From Flavobacteriales bacterium UBA1937 (GTDB lineage: Bacteria > Bacteroidota > Bacteroidia > Flavobacteriales > Weeksellaceae), in contig DDFD01000056.1 of NCBI GenBank assembly GCA_002337005.1, positions 5,975-69,974 of the forward strand: a DNA stretch of 64,000 nt, given 5' to 3'. Both the position numbers and the translations under genes were made by a program. The notes under the pieces were generated by a model, which was given only the letters and a program-made list of their open reading frames with translations, was not told where the DNA came from and searched no databases. Below, in pieces: positions 57,909 through 64,000 of this stretch; the stretch's first letter is position 1, and each line of letters begins with the position of its first letter.

Positions 57909-59273
57909 ATGAATTCTATTCTTCTAAACAAACATTTGCTGCACAGAGCTGGTTTTGGAGTTGATCTGAAAGATATTTCTAGAATTAAAAACAGTTCTCC
58001 CCAAGAAATTTGGAAAGAATTATTAAAGAAATCTGAAAAATATTCGCCCATTAACATCAATTTGGAAGACTTTTCTGCTTACAAACCGAAAGAAGCCAAT
58101 GCCGAAATGAAAAAATTTTTCCAAAAGAAGAATAAAGAAGAAAATGCAGAAATCATCTTGAATTGGTATCAAAGTATGATTTCTGGTGAAGCACAATTGA
58201 GAGAAAAAATGACTTTTTTCTGGACAGGAATTTTTGCTACAAGAAATGTGGTAAGCCGTTTCAATCTTCAGCTTCTAAATATTATCAAAGAAAATGCGTT
58301 GGGTAATTTTGGAGATTTATTGTTGGCAGTTTCACAATCTCCATCTATGCTACAATTTCTTAATAATCAACAAAATAAAAAAGACCATCCCAACGAAAAT
58401 TTTGCAAGAGAAGTGATGGAGCTCTTTACGATGGGAAGAGGAAATTACACCGAAAAAGACATAAAAGAAGCTGCTAGAGCATTCACAGGTTGGAGTTTTA
58501 CACCAGAAGGAAATTTTATAATGAGACCTAGATTGCACGATTTTGGGAATAAAACTTTTCTTGGTAAAACTGGAAATTTCAATGGAACAGAAATTCTAAA
58601 AATTATTTTAGAACAAAAAGCTACCGCCAAGTACATCACCAAAAGAATATACCAATTCTTTGTCAATGAAAAAACAGATGAAAATCTAGTGAATGAATTG
58701 GCAGAAAAATTCTATCAATCTAATTATGATATTAAAACGATTTTGAACGAAATTTTTACTTCGAAATGGTTTTTTGATGAAAAAAATATGGGCACAAAAA
58801 TAAAATCTCCCATAGAATTAATGGTTGGAATACAAAAAATATTGCCAATTAGTATTGAAAATCCTAAAACTTTGATTATTTATCAAAAATTATTAGGACA
58901 AATGCTTCTCAATCCGCCCAATGTAGCTGGTTGGCCTTCTGGAAAAGCTTGGATAGACAGTTCTACTCTAATGCTAAGACTAAAAACACCACAAATCTGG
59001 AGCGGAATAATCTCACTAGATTACGCTCCAAAAGATGATGACGACCAAAATATGGGAATGATGCAAAAAATGCTTCCTAAAAATTTGCAAGGTAATTTCA
59101 AAATAGATTGGGAAAGCGTTTCAAAGAATTTGAAGAATGAAAATCTAGAAGATATTTTATTGCAAAGCAAAAAGTCTATTCCAGAAAATGTGATTAATGA
59201 ATTTGAAATAGCAGACGAATTCAAATCCAGAGTGATTGCGCTAATGAGTACACCAGAATATCAATTATGCTAG
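57909..59273 (+). CDS. DUF1800 family protein
   Basis: A 454-aa protein beginning MNSILLNKHLLHRAGFGVDLKD. It shows the DUF1800 hallmarks LHRAGFG, REKMTFFWTGIFAT, ENFAREVMELFTMGRGNYTEKDIKEAARAFTGWSF and LLNPPNVAGWPSGKAWIDSSTL. DUF1800 genes are almost always followed by DUF1501 genes, as here. No signal peptide is evident in this copy. I use the ATG at 57909, since the TTG at 57903 adds only two residues. The biochemical role of the pair is not established; surface or polysaccharide processing has been suggested for relatives. Confidence 0.9.
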   Translation: MNSILLNKHLLHRAGFGVDLKDISRIKNSSPQEIWKELLKKSEKYSPININLEDFSAYKPKEANAEMKKFFQKKNKEENAEIILNWYQSMISGEAQLREKMTFFWTGIFATRNVVSRFNLQLLNIIKENALGNFGDLLLAVSQSPSMLQFLNNQQNKKDHPNENFAREVMELFTMGRGNYTEKDIKEAARAFTGWSFTPEGNFIMRPRLHDFGNKTFLGKTGNFNGTEILKIILEQKATAKYITKRIYQFFVNEKTDENLVNELAEKFYQSNYDIKTILNEIFTSKWFFDEKNMGTKIKSPIELMVGIQKILPISIENPKTLIIYQKLLGQMLLNPPNVAGWPSGKAWIDSSTLMLRLKTPQIWSGIISLDYAPKDDDDQNMGMMQKMLPKNLQGNFKIDWESVSKNLKNENLEDILLQSKKSIPENVINEFEIADEFKSRVIALMSTPEYQLC

Positions 59274-59312
59274 TAGTTGGTAATTATAATTGAGTAATTG
59301 ATATTTGGTGTT

Positions 59313-59415
59313 ATTTGCGCCCCGAGTTGAGCGGAAATCCTTTTTATAAAAATTGAAGAGCTAAGCAATGGATTTTTATAAAAAGATTGGGAGCGGAACG
59401 AGGAAATAGGCGCCC
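59313..59415. repeat. GCGCC-bounded palindromic intergenic element (about 100 bp)
   Basis: The left part reads TGCGCCCCGAGTTGAGCGGA and the right part ends GGAACGAGGAAATAGGCGCCC. The core is a perfect 14-bp inverted pair CTTTTTATAAAAAT/ATTTTTATAAAAAG (59340-59353 with 59372-59385) around an 18-nt loop. AGCGGAA occurs on both sides. From memory this element style is frequent in Flavobacteriia. It separates DUF1800 from DUF1501 and is probably transcribed. Confidence 0.7.
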
Positions 59416-59436
59416 AAATCATAAAAAATTAAAAAT

Positions 59437-60624
59437 ATGCTTATAAAACGTAGAGATTTTTTGAAAGTTGGTTCTTTGGCAGCCACTTCACTGATGATTC
59501 CCAACTTTATGAAAGCTTTAGAGTTTCCTCAATCTATTGTTGGAAACGAAAAAATATTGGTGGTGCTACAATTAAGTGGCGGAAACGATGGATTAAACAC
59601 CATTATTCCTACCCAAAATGATATTTACTACAAAGGCAGACACGGAATTGCCATAAAAAATGCGCTCAACTTAACTGATGAAGCGGGAATTAACCCGAAT
59701 TTGTCTTATTTCAAGGAACTTTTTGATAATGGTGAACTTTCCGTTTTGAATAATGTAGGCTATCCTAATCCAGATAAATCTCACTTTAGAAGTATGGACA
59801 TCTGGCACAGTGCCAGTAAAAGTGATGAATTTTTAGAAACTGGCTGGATTGGAAGATATCTAGACGAAGTATGCTACAACTGCGCTCATCCTACGCAAGC
59901 TTTAGAAATTGATGATTTACTAAGCCTGGCTTTGAAGGGAAAAGAAAAGAAAGCTTTTGCTTTTAAAGACCCGAAAAGATTGTTCCAAACAAGCAACGAA
60001 AAATTTTATAAAAACCTCTACGAAAATCACCACCACGACCACGAAACGGTAGAATATCTCTATCAAACTTTAGGCGAAACCATCAGTAATGCTGAATATA
60101 TTTTTGAAAAAAGCAAAACTAAAAAATCAGACATCACCTATCCTGACACCAATCTAGGAAAGGATTTCAAGAAAATTTCGAGTTTAATTTTGTCTGACAT
60201 TAATACCCGAGTTTATTATCTTTCTATCGGCAGTTTTGATACGCACGTGAACCAAAGTGATAGACAATCTAAACTTTTTGATGAAATAAATGGTGCTGTA
60301 GAATCTTTTGTAAAAGATATGAAGGCGAATGGAAAATTTAATGATGTTTTGCTGATGACATTTTCAGAATTTGGACGCCGAGTTGCTCAAAATGCAAGTG
60401 GTGGAACTGACCACGGAACCGCCAATCAAATGTTTTTTATTTCTGGAGGTCTTAAGAAAAAAGGAATTATAAACGCTTTGCCAGATTTACAAAACTTAAA
60501 TGATGGAGACCTTATCTACACCGAAGATTTCAGAAAAGTGTATGCTACAGTTCTTAAAAATTGGCTTGGTGCAGACGAAAACAAAATTCTAGGTTGGAAG
60601 AATGGCATCTATGATTTTATATAA
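59437..60624 (+). CDS. DUF1501 family protein with Tat signal
   Basis: A 395-aa protein with a twin-arginine export signal (KRRDFLKVGSLAATSLMIP), so it is folded before export to the periplasm. It has the DUF1501 features of the alkaline-phosphatase/sulfatase superfamily: VVLQLSGGNDGLNTIIP (metal-binding Asp region), SHFRSMDIWHSAS, YYLSIGSFDTHVNQ and the distal EFGRRVAQNASGGTDHGTANQMF with the paired Asp-His. It forms a unit with the preceding DUF1800 gene despite a 103-bp repeat element between them. The substrate is unknown. Confidence 0.92.
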   Translation: MLIKRRDFLKVGSLAATSLMIPNFMKALEFPQSIVGNEKILVVLQLSGGNDGLNTIIPTQNDIYYKGRHGIAIKNALNLTDEAGINPNLSYFKELFDNGELSVLNNVGYPNPDKSHFRSMDIWHSASKSDEFLETGWIGRYLDEVCYNCAHPTQALEIDDLLSLALKGKEKKAFAFKDPKRLFQTSNEKFYKNLYENHHHDHETVEYLYQTLGETISNAEYIFEKSKTKKSDITYPDTNLGKDFKKISSLILSDINTRVYYLSIGSFDTHVNQSDRQSKLFDEINGAVESFVKDMKANGKFNDVLLMTFSEFGRRVAQNASGGTDHGTANQMFFISGGLKKKGIINALPDLQNLNDGDLIYTEDFRKVYATVLKNWLGADENKILGWKNGIYDFI

Positions 60625-60640
60625 CTACACAAAAGTGGAA

Positions 60641-60671
60641 TTGAATTTATAAACTAAACCATGTACCTTTG
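60641..60671 (+). promoter_or_regulatory. Complete promoter of the 24-aa transcription unit
   Basis: TTG (60641-60643), 20 bases, then TACCTTTG (60664-60671) match both the -33 and -7 elements of the Bacteroidota promoter. This is the best full match in the window. Start of transcription is expected near 60676-60678. Confidence 0.65.
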
Positions 60672-60702
60672 AACGTATAAGAACACATAAAATAAATAAA
60701 TT

Positions 60703-60777
60703 ATGAAAGCTATAAAATTACGTTTTATAAAGTTTCTTAACAAACTAATTGAACACTACGCCGTGAAAGAGATATGA
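60703..60777 (+). CDS. 24-aa basic amphipathic peptide in its own transcript
   Basis: A very short frame from ATG 60703 to TGA 60777. The product starts MKAIKLRFIKFLNK and ends HYAVKEI. Lys and Arg alternate with Ile, Leu and Phe in a pattern that would make an amphipathic helix. It lies in a free-standing transcription unit of about 130 bases, with a complete promoter (60641-60671) and a strong terminator (60781-60806). The coding status is uncertain: it may be a small protein, a leader peptide, or an sRNA with a fortuitous frame. It sits between the DUF1501 gene and the DUF5343-HEPN pair. Type I toxin-like or membrane-active behaviour is conceivable but unproven. Confidence 0.5.
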   Translation: MKAIKLRFIKFLNKLIEHYAVKEI

Positions 60778-60780
60778 TTA

Positions 60781-60806
60781 AGCCACCTTTTTAGGTGGTT
60801 TTTTTA
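60781..60806 (+). terminator. Terminator of the 24-aa transcription unit
   Basis: A 6-bp GC-rich stem CCACCT/AGGTGG (60783-60788 with 60793-60798) with a short T loop is followed by seven T. Confidence 0.88.
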
Positions 60807-60843
60807 TGTAAAAAATAATTCATAATTTAGTATAAAAATTAAT

Positions 60844-61473
60844 ATGGCCTTACCTGAACAATATCTATTAACTACAAAAAATGTAGATTCATTTTTTAAT
60901 TCTTTATTAAACGCACAAGCACCTCAAAAATTCACTTACAAATTTTTAGAACAACTAGAATTTAAAAGTACAAATGATCGATTATTTATTGGGGTCTTAA
61001 AAGCATTGGGATTTATTGACAGTAATGGCATTCCACAAGAAATTTATTATAAATTTTTAGACCAAACTCAATCAAAAACTATTCTAGCTAGTGCAATAAA
61101 AAATACTTATGCGGATTTATTTGCCTTAAATACTAAAGCAAATGAGATGTCATCTTCTGAAGTAAAAAACAAACTTAAAACGTTGACACAAGGTTCAAAA
61201 TCAGATGTTGTATTATCGTGTATGGCAAATACATTTACATCATTGTGTAAATATGCAGATTTTTCAAAACAACAAATTACTGATTTAGTAAAAATTAATA
61301 ATCAAAATATAGAAACTGAAGAATTACCAAATGATAATCAAAAATTACAACAAGTAATTAGTAAAAGCATTTCGACAGAAATGCATTACAATATTCAAAT
61401 TCATTTACCTGAGTCGAGAGACATTACAGTTTATGATGCAATTTTTAAAAGCCTAAAAGAACATTTATTATGA
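60844..61473 (+). CDS. DUF5343 family protein
   Basis: A 209-aa soluble protein whose first 110 residues match DUF5343: QYLLTTKNVDSFFNSLLNAQAP, KFTYKFLEQLEFKSTNDRLFIGVLKALGFIDSNGIP and KTILASAIKNTYADLFALN. This looks like a pair of helical winged-helix-type DNA- or protein-binding repeats. The C-terminal part (MHYNIQIHLPESRDITVYDAIFKSL) is a short alpha/beta tail resembling regions found in defence-associated proteins. The stop overlaps the next start as ATGA, so the two proteins are made together. A TAATTTAG box about 20 bases before the ATG may be the promoter. It has a more A/T-rich, accessory-like composition. Function not established. Confidence 0.82.
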   Translation: MALPEQYLLTTKNVDSFFNSLLNAQAPQKFTYKFLEQLEFKSTNDRLFIGVLKALGFIDSNGIPQEIYYKFLDQTQSKTILASAIKNTYADLFALNTKANEMSSSEVKNKLKTLTQGSKSDVVLSCMANTFTSLCKYADFSKQQITDLVKINNQNIETEELPNDNQKLQQVISKSISTEMHYNIQIHLPESRDITVYDAIFKSLKEHLL

Positions 61474-62054
61474 TTACTGACCCATTATACTCTTTTGTTT
61501 TTAGGGCTTTGCTAACTGAAGAATCTTTAGACAAAACTACAAGATTAAAAAAAAGTAGATTTGGTAATGATGAATTTATAAAATTAAATGAAACTTTAGG
61601 CATAAATGAATTAGATGAAGATATGGTATTAAAAGCAAAAAAAATGGCAGTTGTTTATACTGCAATTTGTGCTTTTGAAAATACTGTAAGGGATTTTGTA
61701 TCAAAAAAACTTTTAGAAAATAAAGGTGAAAACTGGTGGAAAATTTGTGTGTATGAAAAAATTAGAAAAAAGGCAGAAAGTAGAAAAGAAGAGGAAAGTA
61801 AAATTCGTTGGCATACTCCAAGAGGAGAAACAATAATATATTATACAGAATTTGGAGACTTACTTTCCATAATAAGATCTCCTGAAAATTGGCCTTTTTT
61901 TGAACCACATATTAATAATATAGAATGGGCAGATCAAATAATTAAAATTTTAGAAAGATCAAGAAATGTTATAATGCATAGTGGTGAATTAGTAGAACAA
62001 GATATACAAAGAATAGGAATGTTTATAAGAGATTGGATAAATCAAGTTGGATAA
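61470..62054 (+). CDS. Swt1-type HEPN domain protein (putative RNase)
   Basis: A 194-aa protein whose helical core and the motif RSRNVIMHSGEL (Arg165, Asn166 and His170, fitting the R-x4-6-H pattern) identify a HEPN domain of the Swt1 kind. The first core helix holds AICAFENTVRDFVSKKLLENKG, the other half of the HEPN dimer site. HEPN proteins are commonly metal-independent RNases in toxin-antitoxin, abortive-infection and other defence systems. The gene overlaps DUF5343 by four bases (ATGA). No nucleotidyltransferase antitoxin (MNT) is present, so if this is a toxin then DUF5343 would be the controlling or sensing partner. That role is inference. Confidence 0.82.
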   Translation: MITDPLYSFVFRALLTEESLDKTTRLKKSRFGNDEFIKLNETLGINELDEDMVLKAKKMAVVYTAICAFENTVRDFVSKKLLENKGENWWKICVYEKIRKKAESRKEEESKIRWHTPRGETIIYYTEFGDLLSIIRSPENWPFFEPHINNIEWADQIIKILERSRNVIMHSGELVEQDIQRIGMFIRDWINQVG

Positions 62055-62085
62055 AAAAACTCCCACAAAAAGCGGGAGTTTCTAT
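62053..62085. terminator. Bidirectional terminator between the HEPN gene and pnp
   Basis: An 8-bp perfect stem AAACTCCC/GGGAGTTT (62057-62064 with 62074-62081) has A7 on the left and a T-rich right side. Confidence 0.88.
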
Positions 62086-62086
62086 T

Positions 62087-64000
62087 TTATGCTTGTTCTG
62101 TTGTTTGTTCTCCTTCTGGTTTTGGAGCGTCTCCTTCAGTTCTAGGCTTTTGTTCTGGTCTTGGTGGTCTTGGTAAAAGTACTTTTCTAGAAAGTCTCAT
62201 TTTCTTACGATCATCATATCCCATAAATTTCACTTCTACTTCATCTCCTTCTGCATACGGAACTTTATCTAGTCTTCTCCATTCTATTTCAGAGATGTGT
62301 AGTAAACCTTCTGTTCCTTTGGCAATTGCTACAAAAGCACCAAAATCCATTACTTTTACTACTTTACCTTTATACACCTCTCCTACTACTGGCACGAAAG
62401 TAATTTCTTTAATTTTAGCAATCGCAGCATTGATTTTATCACGATCAACTCCAGAGATTTCAATTCTACCAATTTCGCCTAATTCTTCAATAGAAATTAC
62501 GGTATCAGTATCTTTCTGCATTTGTTGAATGATTTTACCACCAGGCCCGATAACAGCACCAATAAAATCTTTAGAAATTTCTAAAACTTCCATTTTCGGA
62601 GCGTGTGGTTTCACATCTGCTCTTGGTTTATCGATGGTTTTAAGGATTTCTCCTAAAATATGTAATCTACCTTCTCTCGCTTGGTTAAGAGCGGTTTCCA
62701 TAATATCCATGGTCAAACCTTGGATTTTAATATCCATTTGACAAGCGGTAATTCCGTCTGCAGAACCTGTTACTTTGAAATCCATATCACCAAGGTGATC
62801 TTCGTCTCCTAAAATATCAGAAAGTACGGTGAATTTACCAGATTTAGGATCAGTAATTAATCCCATTGCAATCCCAGAAACTGGTTTTTTGATTTGTACA
62901 CCAGCATCCATTAATGCCAAAGTCCCTGCACAAACAGTAGCCATAGAAGAAGAACCGTTAGATTCTAAAATATCTGATACAACTCTGATGGTATAAGGAT
63001 TTTCCGCAGGAATCATCCCTGCTAAAGCTCTTTGAGCTAAGTTTCCGTGACCAACTTCTCTTCTAGAAGTTCCTCTTAGAGGTCTAGCTTCACCTGTAGA
63101 GAATGGCGGGAAATTATAATGTAAGAAGAATTTTTCGTCATAATTAATGGCAACAGAATCTACCATATTAGCGTCTTTTACAGAACCTAAAGTTACCGCA
63201 GTAAGAGATTGAGTTTCACCTCTGGTAAAGATTGCAGAACCGTGAGCTCCTGGTAAATAATCTATCTCGCTCCATATTGGTCTGATGGTTTGAGGATCTC
63301 TACCGTCTAATCTTATTTTTTCGTTAAGAATCATTTGGCGCATTGCTTCTTTTTCTACATCGTGGTAGTAAATTTTAGCAAATGGCTCTACCTCTGCTCT
63401 TTCTTCTTCTGAATACTGAGAAAGGAATTCTTCTAAAACAGCAGCAAATTTTTCGTGTCTTTCTTCTTTTCCAGAAGGTACTTTTGCTACATTATATACT
63501 TTATCATAACATTCTGCCCACACTTTTTCACGAATTTCTTCGTTGTGCGTTTCGTGAGAATATTCTCTTTTTGTTTGTGATGCAGGTACTTTAGCTGCTA
63601 ATCTTTCTTGTGCTTCAATCTGAACTTTAATTTCTTCGTGGGCATATTTAATTGCATCTAGCATTTCTGCTTCAGAAATCTCTTTCATTTCGCCTTCTAC
63701 CATTACGATAGAATCTTTGGTAGCACCTACCATAATATCTAAATCTGCTTTTTTCAAATTTTCGATACTTGGGTTGATAGAAAGTTCACCATCTATTCTT
63801 ACAACTCTTACTTCAGACATAGGTCCATTAAAAGGAATATCTGTAATAGCTATAGCTGCTGAAGCTGCAAGACCTGCCAGCGCTTCTGGCATTACTTCTT
63901 TGTCATAAGAAATTAGGGAAATCATTACCTGAACTTCTGCGTGGAAATCTTCTGGAAAAAGCGGACGAAGAACTCTGTCCACCAATCTCATGGTAAGAAC
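62087..64000 (-). CDS. pnp: Polyribonucleotide nucleotidyltransferase, N-terminus beyond window
   Basis: PNPase degrades RNA 3' to 5' by phosphorolysis in mRNA turnover. The frame is open to base 64000 and reads VLTMRLVDRVLRPLFP. This lies inside the first RNase PH domain, so roughly the first 75-80 residues are off the window. The helical linker, the second RNase PH core (GETQSLTAVTLGS, GHGNLAQRAL, SSMATVCAGTLALMDAG, MDFKVTGSADGITACQMDIK), a KH domain (VIGPGGKIIQQMQ) and an S1 domain (YKGKVVKVMDFGAFVAIAKGTEGLLHISE) follow. The C-terminus is a Pro/Glu-rich tail. It converges with the HEPN gene across a shared terminator. Confidence 0.97.
   Translation of the reverse strand, partial: VLTMRLVDRVLRPLFPEDFHAEVQVMISLISYDKEVMPEALAGLAASAAIAITDIPFNGPMSEVRVVRIDGELSINPSIENLKKADLDIMVGATKDSIVMVEGEMKEISEAEMLDAIKYAHEEIKVQIEAQERLAAKVPASQTKREYSHETHNEEIREKVWAECYDKVYNVAKVPSGKEERHEKFAAVLEEFLSQYSEEERAEVEPFAKIYYHDVEKEAMRQMILNEKIRLDGRDPQTIRPIWSEIDYLPGAHGSAIFTRGETQSLTAVTLGSVKDANMVDSVAINYDEKFFLHYNFPPFSTGEARPLRGTSRREVGHGNLAQRALAGMIPAENPYTIRVVSDILESNGSSSMATVCAGTLALMDAGVQIKKPVSGIAMGLITDPKSGKFTVLSDILGDEDHLGDMDFKVTGSADGITACQMDIKIQGLTMDIMETALNQAREGRLHILGEILKTIDKPRADVKPHAPKMEVLEISKDFIGAVIGPGGKIIQQMQKDTDTVISIEELGEIGRIEISGVDRDKINAAIAKIKEITFVPVVGEVYKGKVVKVMDFGAFVAIAKGTEGLLHISEIEWRRLDKVPYAEGDEVEVKFMGYDDRKKMRLSRKVLLPRPPRPEQKPRTEGDAPKPEGEQTTEQA

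Noticed and set aside
1..64000. tRNA, rRNA, prophage, transposase, integrase or attachment sites
   Set aside because: None were recognised by eye on either strand; a tRNAscan or Infernal run would be decisive.

Overview
The window is a low-GC, densely packed chromosomal segment from a member of the Bacteroidota, class Flavobacteriia, most likely the Weeksellaceae/Chryseobacterium-Cloacibacterium group. The evidence is the gene content (LpxC-FabZ fusion, PorX of the type IX secretion system, archaeal-type ProS, DUF5686, DUF1501/DUF1800 pair, FadL/OmpP1-like barrels), the near absence of Shine-Dalgarno sequences, and promoters that match the Bacteroidota -7 box TAnnTTTG. I see no rRNA, tRNA, CRISPR array, transposase or prophage. 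tpiA is cut by the left edge and pnp by the right edge.

Layout. 1-9.1 kb: tpiA, prmA, alaS, a DUF5686 gene broken by one in-frame TGA, a secreted nuclease and prfB. 9.2-16.2 kb: a sialate O-acetylesterase, a nested inverted-repeat element, two tandem DedA genes, dnaG, clpP, and a small gene followed by a reading frame whose start codon appears to have become ATA. 16.2-22.2 kb: an M28 peptidase, a four-helix-bundle gene between inverted repeats, folP (both ends of which are repeat-derived), a glycosyltransferase, a methyltransferase and a ZIP transporter. 22.2-29.5 kb: an OmpP1-like porin, a W/G/Y-rich lipoprotein, proS, a DUF937 protein, and mntH with an outer-membrane partner. 29.8-36.1 kb: grpE-dnaJ, a DUF922-like protein, an ABC exporter pair, a HARE-HTH/PD-(D/E)xK protein and DUF1304. 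36.2-44 kb, minus strand: a barrel protein and the conserved block HD hydrolase-lpxD-lpxC/fabZ-lpxA-efp-lpxD paralogue-sucD. 44-50.6 kb: porX, tsaE, ald, tyrA, an AraC regulator and DUF1398. 50.6-57.6 kb, minus strand: sdaA, a hydrolase, yceI, glk, a 45-aa membrane peptide gene and fhs. 57.9-64 kb: DUF1800/DUF1501, a small transcription unit with a 24-aa frame, a DUF5343 plus Swt1-type HEPN pair, and pnp.

Most of the window is core metabolism, lipid A synthesis and translation. The accessory candidates are the DUF5343-HEPN pair at 60.8-62.1 kb with the tiny transcript before it, the repeat-flanked four-helix-bundle gene at 17.7-18.2 kb, and the lone HARE-HTH nuclease at 34.8 kb. A second layer is the intergenic DNA: short AGC/GGAAG-type repeats sit directly at gene starts, and in folP they supply coding sequence. 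Several genes also have TAnnTTTG exactly four bases before ATG, which would make their mRNAs leaderless. All family calls come from motifs read by eye, because no database search was possible.
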